Program-made: the position numbers and the translations under genes
In this document: piece by piece, positions 25,195-38,086 of the stretch
Numbering within the stretch: the stretch's first letter is position 1
Layout of the letters: every line of letters starts with the position of its first letter
From: Beroe forskalii
Taxonomy: Eukaryota > Ctenophora > Nuda > Beroida > Beroidae
DNA: 64,000 nucleotides
NCBI GenBank assembly: GCA_011033025.1
Contig: WFMF01000038.1
Span: forward strand, 248,001-312,000
Reading direction: 5' to 3'
The notes under the pieces: model-generated
What the model was told of the DNA's origin: nothing
Seen by the model: the letters and a program-made list of their open reading frames with translations, nothing else
Databases searched by the model: none

Positions 25195-27852
25195 TCAATA
25201 CTCATCTGCCAGGGCATCATCTGGGTGGACATCATCTGGATATTCCTCAACAATCGGAGCAACAAAGTCACATATTTCAAAGGGCAGGAAATCCGAGGAT
25301 ATAACCCGCTTGAACTTCTTGGGAATCGCCCCATCACTCTTCCGAAGAGAAAAGTAGCTGTCCCCCTTGAAAAACGTCAGGTAGTTCTCGTAAAAGGAGT
25401 TGGTGACGGCATTGATCTTATCCGTATCGAAAGTCCACTTGGCGACCTCTTCGTACCGCGAAGTCATCACTCTGCTGTCACCCTGAGGATCACTGAACTC
25501 CCGGCTCCATTTGCCTACCTCGCCCGTTTCATCGAAGAGGAAGATGCTGTTTTTATCAAACATGGATGCCCCCATGAGCACCCCATCCGTCTTAAAGAGC
25601 TTCTTCATCTCCCTGGACGGTCTCTTCTTCCTCCTCAGCTCTCCCTGATCAATATCGCTGTTCTCACTCTTCAGCTTCCACTCGTAAACCTCATCCCCCA
25701 CCACGAAGTACACAATCCTCTTCTGGTAAGGGCTGTTCACCACTGCGGTAAAGTAGGGTGGGATCCCAGCGAACTCGTTGATGATGTACTTGGGATACCC
25801 GGGGGCTAGACGGGGTCGGCTGGTAGTTTGGAAGTACTTGGCGTAGATGTTGTTTCCGAACAGGTAAAGGAAGTTGCCTCTTCGGACAGCTGCTCGGATG
25901 TAGTTCTGACAAGGCCAGGAGCCGGAGGTGGGTTTCTCTTCAGTGGGCGGAACTTCGGAAATCGGTGGATTTGTGATGATGGGACCCTCCATTTCATCGG
26001 TCTCACAGATGAAATGCTCCGTTTTGCCGTCCTTGCCCTTGCAATCGATGAACTGCCAGACTGCCGTGTTTTCTGAGGCCTTCAAACGCAGACATTTCTC
26101 TTTCTTGGGGCTCATTTCCTTTGCTTTGTTCTTCCTCGGCCACCAATCAAAGTTGTTATCATTTGCCCACCCTCGGGCAGTGGATTTCCGTCCGATCCAA
26201 GTTGGTGTGCGTCCGTTGGCGACCTTGTTGAGCAGATATGTGTTGAGAGGACTATTGGTAACACTAGCTAGCAGCCCCTCCTCCCCTTCACACTGCTTCT
26301 GAGCCTCATCCCAAGTCACTCCAGTCGATATCGTGTGAGCTTTATAACACCTCCCTTCAAACCCATACCAGCCCTTATTGCACAGCACATCAGCATTCCC
26401 ATACGCCATCTTGATGGCCAGCACATCATCTTCATGTAACTCCCCAGCGTAATCATCTGAGATATCCCTCCCCACCATGGGTTCCATCACAGCACCCTCT
26501 ACAATGGAGTGCTTGAGGCCCAGGAAATGTCCCAGCTCGTGAACTGTCACCCACAGGAAGTTGTAGCTGTCTTTATCATGCTCGTCCCAGTTGGCAATGT
26601 CCCTGAAATGATGGTTTTTATTGACTATGACAGTTTTTGGAATTTATTTTTCGATTCATTGCTCAAGCAGTACAGTATATTTTGAACAAAAAATAAAAAA
26701 TGGGGGGCTGGAAATGCTGACATCCTTGTCTGCAATTATGTAATTCTTTCATGATAATCAGATTTGTCTGAAAAGACGAAAACTGGAAACGTTTTCAATT
26801 TTTGGTGGAGTAAGAAAAATCTAGCATCTACAGTAGTTGGGTCTGTGCCATCTTCATTTAGGCAAACCTTACCTGAAATGAACGTTGCCGTGCCACTCTG
26901 AGTCCGGGTAGGGAGCGTGAGCAAGCTCGTTATCAGCCTTGAAGGTGAAGTCGTCATGGACATCGGGAACAAACTTCAGGTTCACATCAGCATCTCCCGC
27001 CTTATCGTTGTTGTTGATGAACTTGATGATCGGTCCCATGGCATCTTGCCAAACACCGAAAGCAGTGGTAACACTGGCTGAGGCAAGGCTGAGGGACTGG
27101 TTGGTTGGACGGTTGTGGAGCTTGTAAGTGTACTCTGATTTCTCTGCTAGATCCAGGAGGGTACTGTACAGGGCATATCTCTTCTTCCTCCTGCTCTCCT
27201 TCCTCTCCTCCGTGGACCTCCGCAGGCGTTTGGCATGATCCAACTTACCCTGGGATTCCAGAGCTTTGGTCATTATCTCCGCGGAGGACTCATCTAAATT
27301 CCCTTCCTCATCAAACGTTATGTCCGGTTCTGAACACCGCTTCTCGAACATTTTACTGAAAACCTTCCCTTCCTCCTTCAAATTGCTGACGATTTTAAAA
27401 GTCTCCAAAGACACAACAAACTCGTCCGTTGTTATGGACTCATCACACTTTCCCATGGCGCTGAGGGTCCCTTTCAGATACCCATATTTGGTGAGATACC
27501 CAGCGGGAGTGTCCTTTATGGGATCACTCTGGTCCACCCCACGTTCCAGCATGGAGATCGTCAACGTCTTGCTGGGGTTCGGAATGTCCTTAATTTCCTC
27601 GGGTCTGAACTCCTTCGCATTTTCCAGCTCTATTAGTTCTTCCAGGGACTTTCCGAGGATGTCGAGGTCTGTTACGATCTCCTGGAAAGTCTGGAAGCAT
27701 TGGCCGTCCAGTCCAATACTCCCGTCCACACATTCCACTGAGCCTCTTCCTGGGATGAATTCATCTTGGGGACGGGAGGAGGAGAGGTGTGAGGAGGAGG
27801 AAGAGGAGGATGAGGAGGATTTGAGGAGAGAGCTGGAGGTTGTCTTCTTCAT
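25195..27852 (-). CDS. Matrix metalloproteinase with C-type lectin and hemopexin domains
   Basis: Two exons (complement): 26873-27852 and 25195-26602, joined in phase, 795 residues. The start used is 27852, but the frame is open upstream to an acceptor-like CCTCAG, and no signal peptide is present in this exon, so the true N-terminus probably lies in an earlier exon. The prodomain has TKYGYLKG and a cysteine switch, KRCSEPD (171-177). RRKKR (221-225) is a furin site. The catalytic domain follows, with zinc motif HELGHFLGLKH (348-358) and Met-turn VMEPM (365-369). An inserted C-type-lectin-like domain (about 401-526: WYGFEGRCYK, six Cys, WIG, CLRLK, FICE) precedes a Cys-bounded hemopexin-like domain (about 548 to near the end; YLFGNNIYAKYF, GYPKYI, FFKGDSYFSL). 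It is a secreted zinc endopeptidase predicted to act on extracellular matrix; the lectin domain may add glycan or protein targeting. Confidence 0.9.
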
Positions 27853-29260
27853 TATTAATTGAAACTGAGGACAACAACGGTTTAAATGTTAAAAAGAATA
27901 AGCAAATTGCAAGTAAAATATAAGGCTGGATTAAATCGAATCCATTCTTCAGAATGCTCCATGGACCATTAGGTTTAGCAATTAGCCTGGATGATTTGCA
28001 GATGCTGCTATCTAACAATTGAAAACAATAAAACCTGCAAAGTGAAACCTTTTTCCTTATACTGTGATTTAAAAATTGAAATATCAGATAAGATGCAGCC
28101 AATCGCGTATCGAATGGAATAATTCTAGAGCTGCCAAAAGGGCTGGTCCAAAGGGCAACAGCTGTTTTCTATCAGAAGGCCGACTAAAAGTGAATAAACT
28201 GAAATGCGGAAGGCCAATAAGGTAAAGACAAACCATGATAAACACAACACTATTGCACGAATCAACACGAAACTGAGAAACACAATCCGATTATGATTCT
28301 GGAATGACCTTCCATCGGTACCAACCATTACACTTAATTAGATTTATAAAGGGTCCTTAGCTCATATTATTTCTTACATGGTTTCAAATTCTCCGATGCA
28401 GTAAATTAATATCGGTAGAGTTTCTGGCTTAAATCCATCTCATCTAACAGCAACGTTTGAATCGTTTCCGGTTGAAAAATATAACACTTATTAAAGTTAA
28501 AACTTAAACTGCCTTATGAAACTTGGGTCGTCTACAACGTAGATGACCTAACCGATATCCGCAGAATCTACGTAGATTAAGCTGGTAGATTAAGCTGGTT
28601 TTGGAACTTTTGACCATGTATTGGCCGTGGCATTCATACGTCAGTCGTCAGGAAATGACTCTATTTTGACGCATGAGCTAAGGGGCAACATGCTAACTAT
28701 CGCCCTGAAGGAGGCCTGATGGAAGGGGTGATTACATCATGACTGTCACGCAAAGGGCAATACATATAGATGAGGTAATGTGCGATGACTTAACCTGTGC
28801 CATTATAAGTATTTAAAAGTCATAATAAATGAATTGAATACTTATGCGACGGTTTTGATAACTAAACTAACAAAAATATACCTCTACAACTTGAGTCCAG
28901 AAGTTGGACTCAGACCTTGGGTTCCAGAAATTATTGGCCGTGAATGATAATTCCCAACAGAGGTAAGAACTCTAGAATACTATCTGTTATTAACAAAATA
29001 ACACAGCAAGCGAGGAAGCAGGAGTATAATTTATGCTATATTTCATACGGCACAGTTACCAGAAGCTTTATGCTATGTTTCATAAGCCACATGTCGATGC
29101 AGTGATTCTGGGAATTCTGTTATTTATTCATTAATTACAATCGGTTGAATAGGTTCTATAGTGGGCGTGGTATGACTTTTCACCTCACGAGAGTTTAACG
29201 TTCCCTTTCTAGCTTTCTAGACACACAGGAAGGCCGTGCACGTGAGAGGTAGAGGGTCTG
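27853..29260. other. Upstream region of the metalloproteinase gene
   Basis: An upstream exon with a signal peptide is expected on the minus strand. Hydrophobic stretches in minus-strand open frames at 27761-28102 and 28125-28328 are in frames that do not join the metalloproteinase exon, so none is accepted. No repeat family is recognised. Confidence 0.35.
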
Positions 29261-29264
29261 ACTT

Positions 29265-29470
29265 CATTTCCAACAGGAATTAAACAGGAATTAAACAGGA
29301 ATTTAAAAGGAGTTAAACAGGAATCAAACAGGAGTTAAACATGAGTTTAATAGGAATTAAACAGGAATTAAACAGGAGTTGAACAGGAATTTAACAGGAA
29401 TTTAAGCAGAATTTAACAGGAATTTAACATGAATTAAACAGGAATTAAACAGAAATTAAACAGGAATTAT
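29265..29470. repeat. AACAGGAATTA tandem repeat
   Basis: About 16 degenerate copies of AACAGGAATTAA. The same unit reappears at 48783-48890, and its reverse complement (TTAATCCTGTTT) is abundant at 30310-31100. Confidence 0.85.
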
Positions 29471-30184
29471 TATTTATGATTATTTGTGTGTTTTGATTTT
29501 CAAAGCGTTTTTCTTTGAATTTATTTGATTTCCGATTATCGAAAATCATACATTTTAGTATGGCTTACTAAATCAATCCCTAAAACCTTCTTAATTCTTA
29601 CAAAAATCATCTTGAATGCTAGAATGACGTCATAACAATCCATTTTCAGGCCAGGTTGCACTCTCATAATATGCTGAATTGAAAAAACCTAAAAAAATAT
29701 GATTGGAAAACTAAAGTCTGCTGTTTCTATAGTCGGTGATAATTATGGTTTGCCGAATTTATAGTCGAAATTCTAATTTTGACTATAAAATAGGCCGGCT
29801 ATATTTTCGTATGCAAGGGAAATTTTCATGCAATGCATATTATTTATACCCTCTGGTTTCGTCACTGGCCGTCAAGCTACATCCCTTGCTTGAATGACAG
29901 ACGCTGCTTGGGCCAATAAGAACCATCTATCAATTAACGGTCACATAGATGTCACTCTATTCAATTAGTACATTGGTCAGGAATTGGGCGTCTGGCGGAT
30001 ATTTAGGGAGCTATTTCCCGTTCCTCCGCCTCACATCGCATATATTATTAAGATCTGAAAACACGTGTGTTTTCCGAAATCAAACTAATTGAGTGTCTCG
30101 GACTACTCAATTAGTGCACTAACTGTTCAGAAATTGGGTGATGTTTAGGGAGGTTTCCCATATTTTCTATATAGCCCACCACAC

Positions 30185-31110
30185 ATCGCATATATTATTA
30201 CGATCTAAAAGACACGTGTGAGCCTCATGAAACACCGTCACCATAACACACACGGTCAAACGTTATACACCTCACTGTATAACACACTCCTATAGTTATA
30301 CACAGCGTGTACAGGTCTTATTGCTCCTGTTTACAGTCCTTTTTATCCTGTTTAGTCCTGTTTTAATCCTGTTTAATCGGAACACCGTCACCATAACACA
30401 CACGGTACACCTCACTGTATACCACACTCCTAGCTGTTATACACAGCGTGTACAGGTTTTATACTTATTGCTCCTGTTTAGTCCTGTTTTGATCCTACTT
30501 CGATCCTGTAGGTTTTATAATTCCTGTTTTGATCCTGTTCAATACAGTCATACTCATAAGTATACACAGCGTGTACAGGCGTAGGTTTATTGCTCCTGTT
30601 TATAGTCCTTTTTCATCCTGTTTAGCCCTTCTTTGATCCTGTTTAACCGGAACACCGTCAACATGGTGACGGTGTTCCGGTCAAGTTATTCACCTCACTG
30701 TATAACACACTCCTTGCTGTTATACACAGCGTGTACAGGTCTTATTGCTCCTGTTTATAGTCCTTTTTATCCTGTTTAGTCCTTCTTTAACCCTGTTTAA
30801 CCGGAACACCGTCAACATGGTGACGGTGTTCCGGTCAAGTTATTCACCTCACTGTATAACACACTCCTAGTTATACACAGCGTGTACAGAAGTAGGTTTA
30901 TTGCTCCTGTTTTGATCCTCTTCCATCCTTTTTAGTCCTGTTTTAATCCTGTTTGATACATCCATAATGGGTTGATAGCCACTGTTTTAATGCTGTTTGC
31001 TACAGTCGCAGGTTTTATAGCTCACGTTTAGTTCTGTTTGGAACAGCCACATGGCTAACACCTGTTTAGTCCTGTTTGGCCTTGTTAAGCCTCTGTTTAA
31101 TCCAGTCATA
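30185..31110. repeat. Tandem ~150-200-bp repeats with TCCTGTTT units and a 12-bp hairpin
   Basis: Four to five copies of a block holding CACCTCACTGTATAACACACTCC, TTATACACAGCGTGTACAGG and runs of TCCTGTTT. Two copies (near 30650 and 30800) contain a perfect hairpin, GGAACACCGTCA with its reverse complement around a six-base loop. Read as a whole it is the complement of the AACAGGAATTAA repeat at 29265-29470, so the two may form one large inverted element upstream of the GalNAc-transferase gene. Confidence 0.8.
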
Positions 31111-31841
31111 CTCATTAAAGGGATTAAATTAAATCTCCTGATTGAGTCTTTCCAGCACACTGTGAAGTCAGACGTCAGTTTTGTTGTTACTTATTTGATC
31201 GAGATTGTTTGGTAGAACGAAAATGACCCAAAAATGACCCCAAAATGGCAGTGGCTGAATCCCTAAATTACAATTGTATTTGATAGTAAATGCAGGAACT
31301 TCCATGACCTGTTTCCGTGATCCGTCATTACTCGCTCAAAATGACTAATGAGATTATTCATGAATGTAATCGTGATGCCATCCCCAAAATAATCGAATTA
31401 AATCACTATCAAGATAGAAGTTAAGTAATTCATAACGTAGCATAATTGGAAACCATATGAGTTCACTTTTGCATTTGGCGATGTGGCTCATCTGGTATTC
31501 GTAATCTCGCAAAATTACGTATCTTCTGTATCAGATTCAGAGAATTTATTGATTAAGCATACGACGCCCTAATTTAACCGGCGGCCGGCCCTTCACTCCT
31601 TTAGGACAAAAGGAGTAAAGATTTTCGTCCAAGGAGCGGGTTGAAACTTCAAAAATCCAATCAATCGTCGGCTGTGAACAAGTTCAACCAACTCTAATGC
31701 TACAATCAAATTTGAGGGTCTGTTGCCGTACACACCCGGTGTCTAGATCTCTCAGGAGGTAGAAGAACCTCTTCGGACCATTCTACCACTCTCCGAACCC
31801 ACTCTTCCTATTCTAGACCCACTCTACTCCCACTCGCCCCA

Positions 31842-34800
31842 ATGCTGGAAGAATCTCACAGTCCTTCTGATGAAGAGGAGGAGGAGGAGGAACAACCCTC
31901 CTCCCACTCTACACGGGACACTATCGAGATTATAGGAGAAGAGTATGTTCAGGAGAGCATGGCAGCTGTTCAGATCATCTCACAGACTGATAACCAATCA
32001 GAGAGCAGCATAAACTATGGCACCGACCAATCAGAGAGTCGTGATTACCATGGGAATGACCAATCAGAGAGTCGTGATTACCATGGGAATGACCAATCAG
32101 AGAGTCACGGTTACCAAGGGAACGACCAATCAGAGAGTCCTGGTTACCATGGGAATGACCAATCAGAGCCATGTATGACGCAGGAGGAGAGAATTGCAGA
32201 AGATCACGTGACGTCACTGCTGACTGATCACGTGACCAGTGTTTTAGACGGCAAACAGATGGAGGAAGCGGCTAAAGCCGTGACAGACATTTCCGTGATT
32301 TGCCGAGCACTGAGGGTCCTACTTGTCATGCAGGTCTCAGTCATGTTTCAGTGCCTCAAACGCAAAGCCATCAAGTACACGAACAACGAACAGTTGAGAC
32401 CCGCGCGGGTTTTCGTGAAGAAACAGTACGGAATATTCTCAAAACACTACTCAAACACGATTAAACCCCACATTAAGACTCACGCGAAGTTCCTCTGGGG
32501 AGCGGGGATTGTCTTGACTTCCTGGACGGTTTTCTTTATTCTCTACTGTCAGTTCTTTGCGGAGTCCGATTTCTTGGAGCGTTCGTTTGTTGGGGTCACC
32601 AAAGCTCCTCCTATCTACGGTCCGTTTTACAAGCGGCACGTGAGTTCGAAGGAGAAGGTAGCCCTGAAGGAAGCATCGATGAAGGAGCACAGGTTCAACA
32701 GTTTCCTGAGTAATCAACTGCCGGTCAACAGGGACATTCCCGACACCAGATCGGAGGGGTGAGTTGGCAGATTTAGCAACAAAATATAAAGATAAGAGGG
32801 GTGATTTGGCAATAAAGGGGAGATGGAGAATTTAGGGGGGAGATTTTTGCAAGGGGGAGCTGAGAAATTCAACGGGATTGGACCCAAGATGAAACTATGA
32901 TTTTGAATTGTCAAACCCAAATTTGGTGACCTAAAGGAGTCACCAAATTTGTCTATAATTGATTATTTGACTGAACAAATTCTATATTGTCTCACTACAG
33001 GTGCTCCTCGCTGATGTACCCACACAACCTACCAGAAGCCAGCATTATCGTAGTGTTCCACAACGAGGCCCTGACAGTTCTTCTCCGAACTGTTCACAGC
33101 ATCCTGAACAGAACCCCGCCCAGACTGCTCAGGGAGATTATACTGGTGGATGACTTCAGCGAGCACGGTAGGACATTTCATCTCTTTCACGAAACCTTAT
33201 CTCACGACATTTCATGATTCATCTCACGATATTCTATCTCACGACTTCAACGACAATGGTAGGAATGGAGCAACGGAAATTTCACTCACATTTTTCTCGT
33301 TATATCTCACATTCGAGATGGCATTGGCCTGAATTTAAATCATATATTGACAATAAATATATCCAAAACTACCTAGAAAACATCTTACCTCAACTCCTGC
33401 AGAGGAACTAGCTACACTTGACGCTGAGATAGCCAAACTCCCGAAAACTCGGCATGTTCGAATGGAGAAGCGTAGTGGACTGATTAAAGCCAGGTTGTTT
33501 GGGGCAGCCAGGGCTTCAGGGGAGGTCATGATCTTCTTGGACAGTCACTGCGAGGTGAGATATATTGAGATGAAGTATGGAACGGCAGCAAATTTTGAAT
33601 ATTTATCCTATGAATTGATTGTAATGTGGAGCCTTCCCTGCGTTGGGGAAGGCGTTTCGCTTGGGGACACAGTTCAGAGATTATTTTCTACGAAAGTAAT
33701 AAAATTGTCGACCAGACTTATGGATAGATAGATAGATTGTAATGTGCCAAAAATAAATAGATAATAATGTAAGGCCGGGTAAACGGAGCCATCACGGAAA
33801 TTTACTTACTCACTTCATCTCCCTGGCTTGATTTTAACCCCATTACCCCAACCCTAACCCCCAACTTATACCACTCCTCATCTCACTCAGTCACTGCGAG
33901 TGTAACGCGGGGTGGATAGAGCCGTTGCTGTGGGAGGTAAAGAAGGACAGGAGGACAGTTCCCAGCCCCATCATAGACGTGATACAGTACGAGGAGTTCG
34001 AGTACCGACAAGCCGTCCCGCAGGTTACTGGAATATTTAGTGATTTGCAATTAACAAATTAGGAATTAGGATGATAATTGATATATAGTATGAAACAAGT
34101 CAATTCTTTCTAAGTGGTGAATTAATAAATTAGTGAATTAGTAAATTAGTGAATTAGTAAATTAGTGAATTAGTAAATTAGTGAATTAATAAATTAGTGA
34201 ATTAATAAATTAGTGAATTAGTAAATTAGTGAATTAGTAAATTAGTGAATTAGTAAATTAGTGAATTAGTAAATCTAATCTATTAGTATTAATTTGATTG
34301 GTTATTACTCAAAATAATGCAAGCATCATATCATGGTATTTTGGATTTATCATGATAATTTTCTGGATTTCAGAGGTACCTTTTTTAGGGACAGGGCTTT
34401 AACTTCAGATCAGTTGAAGATTTTACAGTACATTTCTGACAGGTGGGAGCGTTTGACTGGAGTTTCAACTTCTACTGGCAAGTGAAGGAGCAGGAAGGAA
34501 ACCAGACAACCCCACTCATGTAAGTCAAAGTGCAAAATAGATAATAGAAGTCCTAACCAAAGTCCCTCACGACCCCTGTCAAATATATTGCTAGATTAAT
34601 ATACCTTATTGGCCTTTATTTAACCGGCCCTTAAGGACAAAAATGACTTTGAGATTTTTGTCCAAAGGGCCGATGCGTGTTGTGGTTAAAGTGGGGCCGG
34701 TCAAATTAAAGGCCAGTCAATTTAGGCCAAATGAAACTTTTATAACTTGCCTTTTATTCTCGTGAACGTCATTATATAACACGATAATGACCTAAATCAT

Positions 34801-37767
34801 CATATAAGATCGGGATTTGGGTCTTTTGGTGCAATTTATCAAGTATAAATGAGTTTTAATGGCCATTTTAGAGCAAAAAAATCCTTGGTCTGCTGACCAC
34901 TAGAAACATTTTTGTCCAAGGGGCCGGCTAAAACGGTTCAAAATTGATTCGATTTTTGTCCATAGGGCCGGTTAAAAAAGGGCAGGTTGAAAAAAAGGCC
35001 GGCTAAATAAAGGTCAATAAGGTTCCCTGCAGTTTCTGTTACTTCCATAAACATCAGTTATATCTGGTTCAAATGGCAATAACAGTACATGGGTAGTGGG
35101 TAAATTAAAATTTATTGAAATAAATAACATGTTTTTCCTTAATATCCTTGAGAGTGGAAATGGAATCCAGGAAATTCCATGCTGTTAAATTCCTCCGACC
35201 CCGTTTAATTTTTAATTCCCTCTGCATTTTAAATTCTAATCAGACCGGACCCGCACCCCACTAAATTTCTAAATCCCTCTGCAGAGCTCCAGTGATGGCA
35301 GGAGGATTGTTTGCCATAGACAAGGACTACTTTGAGGAGATAGGGACCTACGATACGGAGATGAACATCTGGGGAGGGGAGAACATGGAAATGAGCTTCA
35401 GGGTAAGCGACTTTTCAGCTTACAACACTTTGACTTATATCTCCCAGTTCTGGCCCTAACCATAAACATAACCTTACCCAACGCATTAACTCTAAGCCAG
35501 ACCCGTACGGCGTACCACTACCCAGACCCCAACCTTTGCGTATAGAGGTGAAAATTGAAATATTGCGAGGTGGGGAAGTGACGAGAGGTGAAACTTTGTG
35601 AGATAAAATGCCCTTTCCCACACCTGCAATATGTGTCCCAAAGTTGAATACTTTGCCCCTACAGGTCTGGATGTGTGGGGGTCGCCTCCTGTCCCTTCCC
35701 TGCTCCCGAGTAGGTCACATCTTCAGAGACAGAGCACCCTACAGCTTCGGGGACCAGAGTCTCACAATGACACTCTACAGGAACTACGCTAGGGCTGTCG
35801 AGGTTTTTAAGTCTTTAAACTTTAAAAAATTTACATAAAGCCCCACAACTTCTGAAAAACCTCTTTTTAAGAAGTTGTGAGGTTTCATATGTAAAATTTC
35901 TTGGAAGAATGGGAAATGGTATATTGGTATCATGAATAACGGATCATTTTCATGTGATGATAGCGATTTTATTGGACCATTTACTCAAACCTGGTTAATG
36001 ATTTTTATGGATATTTCGATCCTAATTCATGCATTCTGATTCATGGATATTGAATATGCCACTACAATAAAATGCCATTTTCTACGATATTTATTTAATG
36101 TTGTTTCGTTTTCAGGTATGGCTGGACGACCACAAAGCATTATTCTACCGCTTTGTACCGCTGGCTAAGGATGTCGATGTTGGAGACATTTCATCCAGAG
36201 TAGCTCTGAGGAAGAAACTGAATTGCAAATCTTTTGATTGGTATCTGGATAACTTGTTGCCTTCCCTTCCAACAGAAAAGAGGCTTCTTGCCTCAGGACA
36301 GGTATGTAACCTTGTGGTACTTCAATAGTTTTACCAACAAATCATAATTGACTGTCTGGTTGGCGTAGTTACTATAGACAATGCATTGTTGACCCGACTT
36401 TCAATTAATACATGAAGGACTAGGTTTTAGCCTTTGTGAGCTAACAGTGGATGTGAAGTTGGTTGGCAATTTTAAGCATCCTTGTATTGACCTAATGACC
36501 AAGGATCATTAGGTCAACACAAGGCTGCCTCGAGTCCTTTGTTTTTTTTGTTACTTGTGCCTTTATCAAGGCACGTGTTTAATTTTATAACAAAGCTCAA
36601 ATCCATAATTAGACCCTTCCGGTAAACTCCGCCTAACTTCAGATCAGGAATGCAAAGATTAACCAGTGTGTGGACACCTTGGGAATGCGGAAAGCTAACG
36701 ACACCGTTTCTCACTACCGGTGTCTGCCTACAAGAGAACCGGGGTATACTAATCAGGTTTAATATTAGATAGATGAACAAAATTAGAGATGTCACTAAGG
36801 TCAAGGGGTGTACTTGTATATGTTGCAATTTCATTGTTTCGATAACTGTAAAAAAAAAAAAAAAAAAAAAAAAAAGGTCAAGGGGTGAAAATGAACTGTT
36901 TGGAAAGAGCAACAGGGTTAAAACCATAATATTTTAAACCGCACTTTAGGAGTAACCAGGGACAATCCTATTTATAAACCCATTTACAAACCCAGTTACT
37001 TTTGGCTCTACAACCTGTGAGCTTTTTTTTCAAAAATGGACAAAATAGTTCCAATTCATCAAAAATTGCTTTGCTTTGATTAATTGAACTTTTCTCGGAT
37101 CATCATTATGAATTGTATCCTTACAGCAATATAACCTCCAGGTGTGGATGTACTCTAAGAGGTATGAGTTGGTTTCCCTGGAGAACTGCCTCGATGCCTC
37201 AGTGGAGGACCCGGATGACTTGAGTTTCAAGAGGGTGGCCCTGTATCCGTGCCATGGTTATGGGGGCAACCAGAAGTGGCACTATAGTGCGGTGAGCATA
37301 GTCTGTAAATTGATAAAGCTAAATTCCATTTCAGTAATGTTTCAGTTATTTGGCTCATCAGGCCATATTATTCGAATTGGTAAGAGATTTTAGATCAGAC
37401 ATAGGCTGAATACTGAAGTGGCGGTGAGCAATGATCCCATAGTCATACCCTCAATAGTATATTATCGTTTGGGAATTGAAAAAGTTATTCCATTTTAGTT
37501 TGGCTCATCAGGCGAAACCTTTGCCGCTATTTGAATTGGTAAGAGAATTTACATCCGACATAGCAGCTGAATACTGATTTGACTAAAGTCCGTATTTTGA
37601 CACAAACTATATTTCAGACCCAGCAGCTGATCCACGAACCATCCCAGCTCTGCCTTTCGGTAGGAGACCCAAGAAAACCCAAACTCTTCCTAGACAAATG
37701 CTCTGGAGCAGCCCACCAAATGTTCACTTTTACCAACATTTACATCAGAGACGACTTCGATTTTTAG
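31842..37767 (+). CDS. Polypeptide N-acetylgalactosaminyltransferase, complete, 11 exons
   Basis: Exons: 31842-32758, 33001-33167, 33403-33554, 33901-34023, 34443-34519, 35285-35402, 35665-35802, 36116-36301, 36643-36756, 37127-37291, 37618-37767; 768 residues in phase throughout. This GT27 enzyme transfers GalNAc from UDP-GalNAc to Ser/Thr, starting mucin O-glycans in the Golgi. It is type II: the membrane helix is at about 217-239. GT-A domain: [41 protein letters not shown], metal-binding DSH (408-410), [33 protein letters not shown]-terminal ricin-type lectin domain (about 627-768) has a clear QKW (QxW-type) motif. Unusually, about 215 residues precede the membrane helix (family members usually have about 10-20); this tail is acidic and holds five copies of an 11-residue repeat, NDQSES(R/H/P)(D/G)Y(H/Q)G. 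Intron 3 is flanked by a 13-bp direct repeat. Confidence 0.93.
34110..34280. repeat. GAATTAGTAAATTAGT tandem repeat in intron 4
   Basis: About ten units of GTGAATTAGTAAATTA in intron 4 of the GalNAc-transferase gene. It does not reach either splice site. Confidence 0.9.
34615..35020. repeat. Interspersed GGCCGGTTAAA repeat cluster
   Basis: Copies of an inverted motif: AACCGGCCC...GGACAAAAA and TTTTTGTCCAAAGGGCCGG, several in a row within intron 5 of the GalNAc-transferase gene. Related degenerate copies are at about 23300-23400, 31570-31640, 42820-43010 and 49860-49885. This is likely a dispersed non-autonomous repeat; its full unit cannot be defined here. Confidence 0.6.
36797..36887 (+). 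mobile_element. Tiny poly(A) retroinsertion with 14-bp target duplication
   Basis: AAGGTCAAGGGGTG occurs at 36797-36810 and again at 36874-36887. Between them lie about 40 bases of unique sequence followed by about 26 A. This is the signature of LINE-type target-primed insertion of a severely 5'-truncated transcript, within intron 9 of the GalNAc-transferase gene. Confidence 0.85.
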
Positions 37768-38086
37768 TATGCAGCTTCGATCATAGCTGGTTTTATTGTT
37801 GAAAAGAACCCAACAGATTGTAGGAGAGAAGGAGTGTTGAATTTGAGAGCAGTGCAGTTGATAATTTTATAGAAAGTTTTGTCCTCAGCAATCCAGAGGA
37901 TTTGAAAACTGAAATGCGTTTATCATAGTTTTTCAATGAATAACCAAATTTACAACACAATATAAATTCTCTGATATCGTTGACAATGTCTAGAAATTAC
38001 TAACTCAGGAATCAATATTATAGCAGCTTGGAACCATAACCTCAACCTTTTTATGGATACCACCACAAATTTTCAACAGCCTATGA

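Noticed and set aside
25171-25809. 212-codon plus-strand open frame
   Set aside because: Antisense shadow of the hemopexin-coding part of the metalloproteinase exon.
27761-28102. Hydrophobic minus-strand frame as the metalloproteinase signal peptide
   Set aside because: It is in a different frame from the metalloproteinase exon and no splice pair joins them correctly.
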